NCBI GenBank assembly: GCA_012845835.1
Contig: JABAKD010000021.1
Location: forward strand, 13,246,295-13,310,294
Reading direction: 5' to 3'
DNA length: 64,000 nucleotides
Origin: Undaria pinnatifida
Lineage: Eukaryota; Sar; Phaeophyceae; Laminariales; Alariaceae
Part shown: positions 1-11,371 of the stretch, piece after piece
Layout: every line of letters starts with the position of its first letter
Position numbering within the stretch: the first letter of the stretch is position 1
Program-made: the position numbers and the translations under genes
Notes under the pieces: generated by a model
Databases searched by the model: none
Told to the model about the DNA's origin: nothing
The model's input: only the letters and a program-made list of their open reading frames with translations

Positions 1-379
1 GCTAACGACCTTGAGCCGTCGTTGGGGAGGAAACCCGAAGATACGGTGGAGCGACACCCCAGTACTAACGCGCCTTTTCCTTGGAGTGGGAAAATGACAG
101 ACGCTACTCGACCTTTCGGTGAATAAACGCGGCAATCGGTAGAACGCCCTTTGTCCCGGGCAGCTCCTACCATGGCGTTGGTCCATGACCTGGCACGGTA
201 CTCAGTGATGGAGACATGTTCAAACGAAAGATAAACGTTACGGCAGTGACGCCCTAGGTGTTTTCTGGCGAGATGTACGTATCGGACAACAGCGATACAC
301 GCGTACATCCTAATCGACCTCGTACTAGGTCTATAGAAGTCTTCAGCGTTAGACAGCCGGACTCGCGTCGTGGTTGGTG

Positions 380-471
380 ATGGCCAAGGAGCCTTCCCTG
401 GGCCGGAAGACTGCTCCTCCCTCACCACCCACCGTGCCCGGTGTGAAGCCACCCAACTGCCACCCTCGCAG
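380..471 (+). other. Possible first exon (weak)
   Basis: An ATG at 380 opens 30 codons rich in Pro, Lys and Arg (begins MAKEPSLGRK), with GC-rich third positions. It runs into a donor-like CGCAG/GTCAAG at 471/472. No acceptor in the right phase was found for the next coding-like stretch (885-1118). This may be an exon of a gene I cannot assemble, or chance. Confidence 0.15.
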
Positions 472-884
472 GTCAAGAACTTCCTAAAGATGGGACATGT
501 TGGTACGCTGGCATGTGTTCGTGTGAACCTGACAGGGACAACATACTATCGAATACAAGCCTAAATATGTGGGAGGAGGCGGGAGTTTATACTTACAAAT
601 TTGATTGCACCCTCCGGGAACTGCGGCGAGGGCGATACTTAAGCGTACTTCCAACAACCGACGGCAGGTTCGGCAAAGGTTCCGAATGAAGCTTCTCGTC
701 GCTAGTGTCCCTTGTAGTTTGACGCACAACATTATGTTTGTTCATAGAAAGCGTTGCCCAATTTAAACGAACTTAGAAGCTTCCCGAGAATCTAGGAAAT
801 TGGCACGCATTGGCGTTCACGCCAGCGATGACGCACAAACAAAGCATCAAAATGACCTCATTTTTCCGCCTCGGCCTCTAACTG

Positions 885-1118
885 ATAAAGAAGACGCCAG
901 AATTCCCCGAGGTTTCCTTGGCAACGTTGAACGTGAACCTGGCAGCACTTCGTCTGGTCGAGTTGGTCACCAACTCTCCCCCGCGATTCGAGGACGTCGC
1001 CATGGACAAGTCGGCAAGCAGTGTCCGCGACAGCTTCAAGGCGTACATGCTGGGCAACGGACGGCCTGTGGTACATTGCAACGGACGATATGTTTGCACA
1101 GGCTGTGGTGACTTGTAG
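885..1118 (+). CDS. Possible terminal exon or gene fragment, unknown product
   Basis: An open stretch of about 77 codons follows a TAA at about 880 and ends with TAG at 1116-1118. It has no in-frame ATG near its start, so it would have to be a 3' exon or a fragment. The composition is coding-like: GC-rich third positions and segments such as LNVNLAALRLVELVTNSPP. The C-terminus has a Cys cluster, CNGRYVCTGCGDL, which could bind zinc. I do not recognise the family. The nearest upstream candidate exon (380-471) ends in a phase that does not join it. Treat as a hint only. Confidence 0.2.
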   Translation: MKKTPEFPEVSLATLNVNLAALRLVELVTNSPPRFEDVAMDKSASSVRDSFKAYMLGNGRPVVHCNGRYVCTGCGDL

Positions 1119-3129
1119 TATCGCCAGCTGTACAGACACTTTTGTGTTATTAAAGAAACCCCATGGTAGCAATGCCGAAACTAACGTTACGCTAACGCTA
1201 AGGAAATCAACTTGTGGCGCGTCTCAGGTTGTTGGGGACAGTGAGGCAGACCCGTCCCATCGTCATGGTCATGAGAGCAACGATCTGCGCACGCTAACCG
1301 GACCCAGCTTTTGTCGGTTAAAAAAAGCCAGTCCTGACGGCGGAGGTTACGAGTGATCCCGACGACAAATGGGACACCTACCTTTAGGGTAAGACGATCG
1401 CTTTGTTTTTAAATATTCACAGCCCAACATCAATATATGTACACAAGAACCCAATTAGAGTCCGTTGCCAATTGAACGCCGGTGTTTCAACGCAATATAA
1501 TCAAAACCTTAGCTAAGCAAACTTCGCTGATAAGAATTGCTCGACGTCGCTATGGGGTATTCACGTTTAGATGCCTTTTACATAACCTTCCTTGTTGTTC
1601 TGAGAATAGGCCGAACCCTTCAGTTCACATCAATTTTCGGTGAATTCCGCGGACCTTAGTATACCTTCTGTGGGGGGAGACACCCCACGCTCAATCCTGT
1701 TACGTATGTACAAGGTCACATGAGTGCACGAGACAACTCTGTGGATGTCATCCTGATCGATGTCTTAGGCGTGGGACGTTGACTTTGCCGTCCTGTGGTC
1801 TCCCGCCAACCCATCCTCAAAACTCATGCTAATATTTTCCGTTGCTGGTTGGTTGAGAGATGTTGTACATCATTACCACACACCAGACGCCGGACGCAGT
1901 TTTGTAATTAGCTGTTTCAATGGGCGCCCGTGGTAGAAATCTCCGGCGAAATAATCATGCACCGTACACTTGGTGAATCGGAGCACCTTGTGCAACCCAT
2001 TCGCACGCCGGGATACTGTCGCCTAGCCCTAAGAACAAAATACGTCGAGCACTCAAGAATACGACGCGTCTAATCCAACTTCTGGTTCTGCTAAAGTTGT
2101 CCAGCACGAAGTTTCCAATATCACCGTCTGACAGCGGTTGTATCCGGAGGTTCATGAGTCGTCAGGATCAACCACTCTATATCGTTAGGCCAATTGACAT
2201 CCTTCCAGGAAAACCTTAGGTTGGATGTTACAAATATCACGTATCCCCCCAAACACTCACTTTCCGTTAGAATTACAAATGGCGTAATCGCGAAGCATAC
2301 ATCGAAAAATGTCAAAGAACTGATCGCGTAAACCCTTGCACACGGAACCACACATGTCGCAGGACCACCACTGGCAAGGTTTAATACCCACCAACACTTG
2401 CCGATGGATGCGCCATTGCTCTTTTGCTATGTTAGCAGATTCCTTCCTTTTATTGGTAGAAAATCCGAGCAGACGTCTTTACCCGAGCCACGAGGCCTTA
2501 GAAGCCGTTTTTGCCGAACGGGTGCACCGCAGTCGAACAGGCCGATGTTCATCGCCTTTGAACAATTTGGCGCCCGGACCGAGGCGTGTGCAAGACTCCG
2601 GCTGTCATGCATGGTATACGTAGAGTGTGCGCCGATTCCGCATGTTTGAAAAGGCTCTAAATGCGACTTGGGCACAAGCAAAAACGCGCGTAGATCGTAT
2701 TGCCGTTTCCGGAAGTAAATTAATAACTCACTCTGATCTGCTCTGACGACATGTCGTTAACCGCTAACCGAGGCTTGGGATGAGCATGGACGCACGTTGC
2801 GTAGCCTGGTGTGTGGTGCGCCGACTTGTTAGGGCTGTCATAGTTACCGGCAAAATGTCATAATATGTTGTGGTGGAACGTGCTTGTTGCTACTCGGTGC
2901 GGCGTGGATAAGACAGGACGACGAAAATGACCTCTTCGGGAAAGCGTTCCAGCGTATGTCCGTTTTGTGCGGGAACGGATTGGCCGTTTTTTTGAACACA
3001 ACCTAGGCCGGCAGGCGCACTATGACCATAGTCAACGTCACAATTCGCTGAAGTCGACTTGGTAGCCTTGATGAAGTTCCTCCATGACCCTTGCCCCGGT
3101 GCGTGGATTAGAAGTAATAGCTCAAACTA

Positions 3130-5870
3130 TTTTCTTACAAGGCAATTGGTGCCAAGCGTTTCGGGGGGGCTATAGAAACATTCATGTAGATATGGTAAAT
3201 CAGGGGGGCGGGAAACTTCTAGCGTTCCAACGGGTGGTTTGAGTAGTCAAGCGCTTGACGGGGCGGCGGGGGGTTGTAATCGTTTAGGAGGATGCGCGCT
3301 GTATCGCCCTTCATGGACACCCTATAGCACCCTTGTTGCAATGTCCTCTTGTTACGGACCATACTATATTACCCTTTATATGGACCTTTTTTGCCCATCA
3401 TAGAGCACGAATATTATCTTTGGTGTAGTATCTACATAATAAAGTGTCGCTCAAAATATTTCCTGTTTTAATTTGTCTCTTAGAGTCTCATGGGGGGCAA
3501 TATCACAGTTGATATAGATGTAGTATATCAGATGGCCATCGTCAAGCGTTTCAGTGGGTGATTTGAATCGTCATGCGAATCACGGGGGAGGGGGTGTAGT
3601 ATTTGTGGCGGGTGGGGGTCTAAATCAACCTTGATACAGTGTATCGGGAAATGGGCTAAATCGCTCTTGATGTGCAGTGTACCCCTTGATACAGTGTGTC
3701 AGTGGGGGAGGGGGAGGGGGGCTGTATCACCAATCACCCTTGCTACGTGGTATTGGGGGCTGGGCGGGGCAGCAGGGGTCCGCTAATTCCCCTCATACAG
3801 TGTATTTCAACGTTTGGCTATAACACCCTTAATACAGTATCAAAGGGGGGCCTATTTCACACCCTGTGCAGAATATCGGAAGGAGGGGTGGTTCTAGGAC
3901 CGTTGATAATATACAAATAGCTACATTTCACCATTGATGTAGGTAATCATCCGGCTGATTGATGGAGAGGGGGTGGAGGGGGGGGGGGGGTATTGTTTCG
4001 CAGGGGGCGATGTTTTACAAGGGGGGCTGATATTTTTCCGAGAGGCGGCGCAATTTTCTGGTGTTGGTTGGTATTTTGAAGGCGGGGGCAATACACTTCA
4101 AAGAGGAATGATATGTTTCAGGGGGGGACTAAATAAAACAACGAAGAGGATGATGTAGTAGGGGGGGGGGTGATATATTTCGGGGGGGGGGGGATGGTTT
4201 GAAGTGGGGTATCACCCGTGAATCGGGGGGAGGGTGCTGTGTTGCAGTTGATACGGTGCATGGAGGGAGGGGGGGGGGGGGGGTAAGCAACACCCCTGAT
4301 ACAATGTTTCGGGAAGGAGGGAGGGGGGAGTCTGTATCAACCATTATACAGCGTATCGGGGGGGGGGGGGGGGATCACCGTTGATCGTAGACGAGGGGGG
4401 CATACTTCAACCTTAATATAGGTAATCCGGCTGTTTGGGTGGGACCGGGGGAAGCTAAATTATTTAGGAGACGATACTTTTCACGGGAGGTTGATATTTG
4501 TTCACGGGGGTGACGGGATATTTCAGGGGAGCTGATAGTTTGAATGTCCTAGCGATATAACTCAAAGGGGGGGGAAATATGCCTCAAGGGGGGTTAATAT
4601 ATATTACAGGCTTAGTATAAAATGTTCAAGCAAATAATAATATTTTCAGAGGGAGGGAGAAAATTTTGAAGTGGGGCATCACCCGTGATGCAGTGTATCT
4701 GGGGGAGGGGGCTGTATCACCCTTGACACAGAGTGTCTTCGGGAGGGGCTATATCACCCCTGGTACAGTGCATCGGGGGCGGGGGATATATATGCGTTGA
4801 TAGCATACTACCACCCGCTGAAAAAAAGCATGCCCCTTTCAAACCTCCGGTTGTATCACACTTGGAAGTGTATCGTTGAAGAGGCTATATCACCCCCGAT
4901 ACAGGGTATATCGCGGGGCGGAGGATACATACCCGTTAATAGTCAACTACCACCCGCTGAATTACATCACCCCCCCCATGCAATATATGTTCCCCCCCTA
5001 CAACACTTCACCCCCCGTTCCTGAAATATCCGGAAATATCACCGTTGATACATTGTATCGGGGGAGCGTGGTATCACACGTGATACAGTATCTAGGGCGG
5101 CAAGGGGGTATACCAAAGTATGAAATATATGATCCCCCCCTGCAATATCCCCCCCCCCTCCCCCCCTCTAATACAGTGGCGGCTGTATCAACCCAGATAG
5201 AGTGTACAACCGGCCGAAACATATTATCCCCCCCTGTGATATACCCCCCTCCCTCCTGATACAGTGGGGTCCTGATACAGTATATCGGAATACGAGAGGC
5301 GTCTGAAAGGTATCGCCCCTCCCTGAAATATATCATCCCCTCGCGAAATATTTAATAGCTCCCTGCAATATCCGGCTATATCACCGTTGATACAGTATAT
5401 CGGGGGGGGGGGCTGTATCACCGACAAAAATATACTTTTTCCCCCGAAATATATTGTCGGGCTTTATCATTCTTGATACAGTACCTTGGAGGGCGGGCGG
5501 TATATCACCGACATAAAATATATTATCCCGCCCTGAAATATCGGGCAGTTGTCATCGTTGATACAGCGGGGGAGGGGGCTATATCACCCACCTGATAGGT
5601 ATTTTGTTTCGACTTATATCCCCCCCCCCCCCCTCTCTCGGTTTATGGGATCCCTTCCGCTATATCCGAGCCCCACTTCAGCATATCACCCCAGTCGTTG
5701 ATAGAATACATGGGGGCTATATTTCACCCTTGTATGTAGGTAATCATCCGGCGAGGGGGGGGGGGAATAGTACATTCCGGGGGGGGGGTGATACAATTCA
5801 GGGGGGGGTGATGTAATTTAGGGGGGGAAGATATGGTTCGGATATTGCCGAAGTGATCTCATAAATCGGG
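3130..5870. repeat. G-tract minisatellite with GATAC-n3-GTATC palindromes
   Basis: Irregular array of short modules: an ATCACC-CTT lead, a palindromic core close to GATACAGTGTATC (exact at 3633-3645, with variants about 18 times up to 5560), and then a G tract. G runs reach 13 (3978-3990), 15 (4269-4283) and 16 (4358-4373). A larger layer repeats about every 470 bp: GTAGGTAATCATCCGGC-like boxes near 3935, 4415 and 5735, and matching GAAGTGGGG-ATCACCCGTGA boxes near 4199 and 4666. Up to about 4.75 kb the tracts are G on the + strand; after about 4.96 kb C tracts appear as well. Short frames across it encode only Gly/Pro-rich low complexity and are not genes. Confidence 0.85.
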
Positions 5871-7309
5871 GGACACGATAAATATCAACACGCGAGCAAT
5901 TGTCTACTGAAGATTGGCGTCTAGGTCACACCGGGTTAGCGGGCTGAGAACTACAACTGTCAACAACTAGTGGGTAAGAACGAGATGTGAAGGAGGCTTC
6001 GGGTATACGCATGATTGGTGCTGAAACCGATTAATCCACCGAGAAGGTAGGAAGCGACCGACCGTGGGAATAGATATGTATACGGTAGCCTCAATCAAGA
6101 CAACGAGGTTATTATCACAAAATAATGGGCAGGCTGGCCATGAGCGAAAACATACACATTATCCGGCGCACAAACGATGGGTGTGCGCAGATCACCGGGG
6201 GCTGTATAACACTCTTAGGTACATGTGTAGTACATACGAAAAGTTATTTCACAGTCATATGTACATGTTCTCAGTCAATCCGACAGCACATAGCACATGA
6301 TCATCGCGGAGTAGACGGCACAACCGCGCATGAAAAGTCTGTCGGGTTTTTACTTCATGGTATACTGCATGCAGAAGCGTAGGAAGCAACATGTGCTGAC
6401 GGTAACGGTGCATGACAGTTACGTGTATGTATATACGTCCCGATTCGCATATATTCCGGAAAAACAAGTATGAATACGCAATTGACCAAACTTCAGCGGC
6501 CACTGTTGTGGAGTACGCAATCAGGTATCACTGTCCCCAGAGCATACAGGAATGTACACCATAATATGATGCAATACGAGATGAGTCCTTCATGTGAACT
6601 CCAGTCGGGCATACGTGGAGCATGAAGACGGGGGATAGACAGCTCGCGGGTATGGAGTTCAGCTACCAATAGCTGAAGAAGACATGACTGGAGCTTCACA
6701 GCAAAATATATATGTACAACGTGGGTAGTACGTGACATGCATAGGTACGAGAGGGGTACAATTACGCAACACGTGCCTGGCGTGGTCATGACGATACTGC
6801 ACATTGCCGTATCGCGGGAACTGTACCGTGTTACATCATCCCGGGATATACATCGTAATTCGAGTAAGTGGCCGACAATAGAAAGTCGACAGCAACAAGT
6901 AACACGCACACATGTATAATACAGGGCAGTCAAATTAGGCATCCAGATAATAAAAAACGAAGGTTTGACTCTGTGCCCGAAAATATGAGGATACCTTGTG
7001 TTTTACGGAGCATGCGGATCACACCACGTACGTGTAAGTGAGCAAATACATTGGTCTGTAGATAAACCTCAAGGCGTTTAAGGAGAGTGAACGAATGCAT
7101 ATACCTGTATAGGCGAAGATGATCAGAACTTCAGGTGGCTCAATACCGTGAAACGGTGTAGACATGAGTTGACGGAGACGAACGATACCACTGATAATAA
7201 TCTGGTACCCGTGGCGGGGTATATGTGTATAATGTGCGAGGCCAGCCAACATTGAGGATGTTATTCGATATAAAAAAAAATACACGCCAGCTGTGGGGAT
7301 ATTATATAT
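5871..7309. other. Unclassified DNA, no feature recognised
   Basis: No recognisable protein, RNA or tandem repeat. Two frames of more than 80 codons (6125-6382 on + and 6493-6942 on -) are Cys/His/Tyr-rich, overlap other frames and resemble no family. The texture (many CATACG, TATGTA and GTACAT words) is similar to 16.9-19.9 kb, so both may be old non-coding repeat DNA. Confidence 0.4.
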
Positions 7310-7965
7310 GCATCAAATTGCAGGTTTACCCCCCCCCCCGCTGCCCGACCGATTAAAACATAATTTGCCACAGGTTCACACACATGAAAAGTATGCGATA
7401 ACACTGCGACCTTGTACACCCTCGCGATATACTGTTTGAACCCGCAACCCGCCCCCGCCCCCCCTCCCTCCACTCCATCCCCCTAATAATGAAACAGAAG
7501 AGATGAAACAGAAAAATATGCCATTACGCTGCGACCTTGTTTACCCCCACGCCAATTTCATTACCCCCCCTCCCCTCCCTAACCCCCGTCAACTTACGGT
7601 TAAATAGAAATACACTCAAGAAGATTATGCCCCCTCCCCCCCCTCCTCAAATTACACGTTTAATCTCCCCCGCTGAATGACCCATTAAACAATTTTTTGC
7701 CACAGGTTTACACACATGAAACGTATGTTACAACAATGCGACGTTGTACCCTCGCGATACGTTGTTGTAACCCGCAACCCCCCCCCCCCCCGCCCCCCAA
7801 CGACAAAGCAGAAACGATGAAACAGAAAAGAATGCCATTACACTGTGACATTGTTTACCCCCACGCCAATTGCATTAATCCTCCCCCATCTAACCCCCAT
7901 CAACTTACGATTACATAGAAAATACGATCATATTGTATGCCCCCCCCCCCCCCCTTTCCCCCCCC
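7310..7965. repeat. Two-copy ~330-bp tandem repeat with C tracts
   Basis: Two imperfect head-to-tail copies, about 7310-7640 and 7640-7965. Shared landmarks in the same order are a TTGCCACAGGTT-ACACACATG box (7368 and 7702), a GCGAC-TTGTAC-CCTCGCGATA box (7405 and 7740), a GAAACAGAA-ATGCCATTAC box (7508 and 7820) and TTTACCCCCACGCCAAT (7540 and 7854). Each is followed by C tracts of 8-13. This is the C-on-plus counterpart of the G-tract DNA at 3-5 kb, but the non-tract sequence differs. Confidence 0.75.
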
Positions 7966-8125
7966 GGCCCACCCCCTCGCTTTCATCTACCACACCATAA
8001 ACTTTACGACGCACCAGACTACACTTGGACGACCTGGTCTTTGGAAACCTGAAGACCTGATCACACACCATCAGGCACAAGACGTGTAACCACAAAGAGT
8101 CAGAAATTTAGACCACCGATCAATC

Positions 8126-8299
8126 ATGCCACGGGTACCAGGTAAACGTAGACCCCCACGACTATTTAAATGGGACGTTGCATCTCCCTCAGCAATAATG
8201 CGAAATGCATTTGTACAAACTAGACAGGCAGTGATGTTTAACCATCCTGCGCTAAAAAGGATTTGGAGTATTCGGAATGCTTGGTTGGCAAAGGGTTAG
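8126..8299 (+). CDS. Small basic ORF upstream of the PLE-like RT
   Basis: ATG at 8126 gives a 57-residue basic frame starting MPRVPGKRRPPRLFKWD and ending at TAG 8297-8299. It lies about 300 bp before the first RT-like segment, on the same strand. It may be the remains of a leader ORF of that retroelement, or chance; no family is recognised. DNA between it and 8593 is GC-mixed with a G-rich stretch at 8290-8310 and no clear domain. Confidence 0.25.
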   Translation: MPRVPGKRRPPRLFKWDVASPSAIMRNAFVQTRQAVMFNHPALKRIWSIRNAWLAKG

Positions 8300-9304
8300 G
8301 GGGAAAGGGGGGGTTTGCCACCAGGAGCACTTTGCCAGCAAAAGAGGGGGAAAACATTTCAAAAATGGCGCGTTGTTCCCGGCCCAGGTGGAAGACGCCC
8401 AGTCGCTGACAAGGACACATGTTCTATTTACGCCAAAGTCCATTCAACAAACGGGAGAACATACGTGGGATGAACGATCAAGAGCGCGTACGTTAGATTC
8501 CAGGAACATATTTCCACAACAGACGCTCTAGGTAGAGAAATCGAACAGGACCAAAACAAATTTGTAGTCGTTCTCCTGGAAAAAATTCCTCGGTGTTTAG
8601 AGGGTGTAGAGAAGTCGGGGACACCACTCCGTTAGCGAGAAAGAGAAACTCATCGATTAACCGATTGCACACACGCGTAATAGAATACAATAAACGTAGG
8701 GAAATCGCCAAGCCACAACTCCCGCAGATATCAAGACATGGCTTTGGGATTATTAGACGAGTCAGACTCTCCAGGAACAAATCGCGTATTACTAACATAA
8801 CGCACAATGGACGAGTGTTTCTGTCTAGGAACTGGCAGCGTAGGATGAATTACTTTGCCGGACTTGTTAATAATAGACCACACTTGGTGGATTCGTACAT
8901 TTTGCACCTGGCCCCCAGAAACTTGCTCCGCATGATCAAGTACATAGGACAAAACGGCATTCCCGGTAACGTCCTAAAGGCTTTCAATATTCTCAGGAAA
9001 CGCTACTTGAGCTCGTTCCCGACGCCTTTGGTGCAACCGGTGAGAGAACATAAGTTAATCGTCATGGGATTCAGTAGTAAGATTGCCAGCGTTGTCCCTC
9101 TGCGCGGATTACTGATGCGGCCAAATATATAAAATAGGATACCCCCTGTATGCGTTGGGTTTCGGGAGAGTATTTTGGAAACAATTCCATGTTTCAAGTA
9201 TGGCCAGACCTTGGATTTTTTCTCCCTCAATGCAAGCGCCGTAGCACCCGACATCAACGAGGATTTTCAGTGTATTAGCGAGGATTCTAGATGGTCTAAA
9301 TCGT

Positions 9305-9661
9305 ATGCCGTACGTATTTAAGGATGTTCCCCTCTGTGTATTAACAACAGATGCAGAGTGCCTTAAGCAAAAAGATGCTGAAGCCATACTTAAATTGCAG
9401 GTCGGGTTTAGATTAGATTATGCGGAGAAGAAGCATACAGCCCCATTTTATGTGCAATTGGTCACGGACATTGAGGAACATGTAGCCGAGATCTGCAGCA
9501 ACTTAGCAATGAACTATGTGGATACTTTGGACTGGAGGAACACGCTATTTGAAGAAATACGTAGGTGTTTAGAATACGCAGAAGATGCTGCTGAAACACG
9601 TCCAGTAACAGGCAACATCGACATTTCGGCAGCCAAACACGCATTCAAACAGGCGCATTAA
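9305..9661 (+). pseudogene. PLE-like RT fragment, N-terminal extension
   Basis: Open frame of 118 codons with no internal stop, in a different frame from the segments before and after. VLTTDAECLKQKDAEAILKL lines up with the GHV-TGDL...I-K...L--LL region that precedes the RT fingers in these proteins. The preceding part of that region (PCFKYGQTLDFF, about 9190) lies in another frame, so a frameshift falls near 9300. The ATG at 9308 is internal to the original protein and should not be read as a start. Confidence 0.55.
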
Positions 9662-10039
9662 AGTGCCGTTAACACCCAAGTAAGTGGAAAAAGCAGCAAA
9701 CTGCTTGAGCGTCATGTGCAAAGCCTGTTGTGCGAGAGTAACCACAGCAGAGTTGAGTGGTCCAGGTTATACACGAGTTGAGAGTCTAATTTTCCCAGAC
9801 CTCATAAAAGAAACCACGACGAGGCAAATTACATATCTGCTGAAGGAACATTTACCGATACCGATGGTAATGGTCAAAAACCAAGACCCTCAAAATCTAC
9901 ACAATCACAAGTATGTCAAAAGGTACTCTACGCAGATACCGGTTAAATATCTTATTTTGCCCAATTACACAAATCGATTCCAGCTTTCCGGGGTATCACA
10001 GCGTGTTGTGGCACAACCACAGAAGGCGTAGCTAAGATA

Positions 10040-10429
10040 GTGAATGCAGTACTCGTTGGCATCAGACCAGTACTAGATGCCTTGCGGCGTGAAGAACGTA
10101 TTTGTATCGGTTTGGTTGCAAACACATGTTGGATTACGTCTGGTGGGGCTGAGATAGTAGATGTTATCAAAGATTTGGACCACAAAGCAGCGATGGCAAA
10201 AACCGGACTGCCTGACCATCAGGAAACTTTTGATTCTGTAGCCATGTACACGAACGATTCGGTCAAATGTTTTAAACGTATCATGGGCGAGTTACTGGAC
10301 TTGGTATTCACATACCAAGAAGCAAAAGACGGTTCCAAATCGATGTACATTAAGTATGGGTTCAAAAACGATGAAAAGGAACCAAAATATCAACAAAAAC
10401 CACTGGTCTCTCAACCCTCCTGTAGATAG
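10040..10429 (+). pseudogene. PLE-like RT fragment, fingers to palm entry
   Basis: A 129-codon frame. Before it, in the same frame across an in-frame start region, come AQLHKSIPAFRGITACCGTT and VAKIVNAVL, matching the P-LHK-P-xFR-I...TT--VAK region of PLE-type RTs. Inside it are CWITSGGAEIVDVI and ETFDSVAMYT, the region around RT motif A. In relatives I recall TFDFSTLYT there; the residues DSVAMYT keep the Asp but change its neighbours. It ends at TAG 10427-10429, past a frameshift into the next segment. Confidence 0.6.
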
Positions 10430-11065
10430 TAATGAAACGACCAACAACAAAAGCGAATTTAATGTTGGTCAAGCTAAACTGTGTGAATGGATTAACTTCG
10501 TATTAGACGAAGGGTTTTTACAATTTGGAGGAACGATATATAAGCAATCTTCGGGCATAGTCATGGGCACTGCACCCGCACCCGAACTAGCGAACGATTT
10601 TGCGTTTATGCATGAATTCAATTTCCTAAAAAAAATGATAAATAGATATTTGCTCGATACGAGAAACAACGTTGAACCTCTTTACCCTTCAGAGTTTATT
10701 GAACAGTACGGCAGTAACACTGAGAGATTCATAGATGACATACTTACGGTAGCACCAGGCTTACCAAGTAGGAAAGGCCCTACATTTGAACAAATTATCA
10801 AGCGGGAAGAGGGGAGGGGGGGGTGTATGGTGGAATGTACCCAAAACACATCCTGGATGACGAGGGTGAGCAGGTTGCGAACCATGTGTCTATCACCAAA
10901 GAGCAGAGAGGGCAAACAGTGCATTTCCTGGATATGGAAATTCTTCAAAGTACTCCTGGAGTGTCGCAAATTCGAATGTGTGATAAACGGGACCACATGG
11001 AAACACTGAAGCAGTACCGTAGATACCCCCACATTGAAACGCGATTATCAAAAGAGTTTTTGTAA
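10430..11065 (+). pseudogene. PLE-like RT palm (FIDD) and post-palm fragment
   Basis: First frame (about 10430-10810): LCEWINFVLDEGFLQFGG, then YKQSSGIVMGTAPAPELAN (RT motif B' region), then RFIDDILTVAP with the paired catalytic Asp residues at about 10732-10740. A G-run (10809-10820) marks a frameshift. The correct continuation is the overlapping frame 10823-11065: GGMYPKHILDDEG, VHFLDMEI and MCDKRDHMETL, matching the MYP...LN...V-FLD--I...YDKRD region of relatives. The out-of-frame tail up to 11009 is spurious. A longer homopolymer in the read or a real indel would both explain the break. Confidence 0.65.
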
Positions 11066-11371
11066 TCGACCATCCACTGCCAACCCTTGTCGATTTGCAA
11101 TTAGGTGCTCGGAAATCCATTTGTTCCAGGTAGCAGCAGCTAAGTTGATGACGGACATGATTAGACATGATTGTATGCCAAGAGACGTTTGAGGAGCAAA
11201 CCCTGCAACTTCCGCAAAAATATTTTTCAAAAACTCACCGATAAAGCCGACTTTTATTAATAGAGTGCATGACCCGGTCGTACGTGAGAAGTATTGGTGG
11301 TTGGTCACTGAAGAGTTTGGAATTGAATCGAAAGGGAAGGTCAAGCACCCGGGCATGATGGACTGCTGAGT

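Larger units (their letters stand above)
1..3130. other. Non-repetitive region, no convincing gene
   Basis: Mixed-composition DNA without a long open frame, recognisable domain or tandem repeat. Two short stretches with coding-like codon use (380-471 and 885-1118) are listed separately. The remaining short frames overlap on both strands with no consistent composition, so I treat them as chance. I see no RNA gene here. Confidence 0.5.
8593..11371 (+). pseudogene. Degenerate Penelope-like reverse transcriptase
   Basis: Successive frames on one strand rebuild a single RT polyprotein broken by frameshifts and stops. In order: an N-terminal region (8593-9132, then on in the same frame past a stop at 9130-9132); a Cys/His-type segment with a VLTTDAE box (9305-9661); a fingers segment with EKAAN in place of the PLE DKAAN box (9684 on); a palm-entry segment with ETFDSVAMYT, cf. 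TFDFSTLYT (about 10220); the SSGIVMGTAPAPELANDFAF box (10550-10610), cf. GIPMGTNCAPFLAN; FIDD, the catalytic Asp pair (about 10732); and a post-palm segment HFLDMEI...DKRD (10823-11065). A C-terminal stretch to about 11371 is heavily broken. I recall these boxes as typical of Penelope-like elements. No GIY-YIG endonuclease is seen, and element ends are not defined. Confidence 0.75.

Noticed and set aside
380..1118. Joining 380-471 and 885-1118 as two exons of one gene
   Set aside because: The donor leaves two bases, while the acceptor candidates near 899 and 948 both need one; the phases do not fit.
3696..5816. Gly- and Pro-rich frames in the G-tract array
   Set aside because: Products of homopolymer runs; no consistent codon use and opposite strands equally open.
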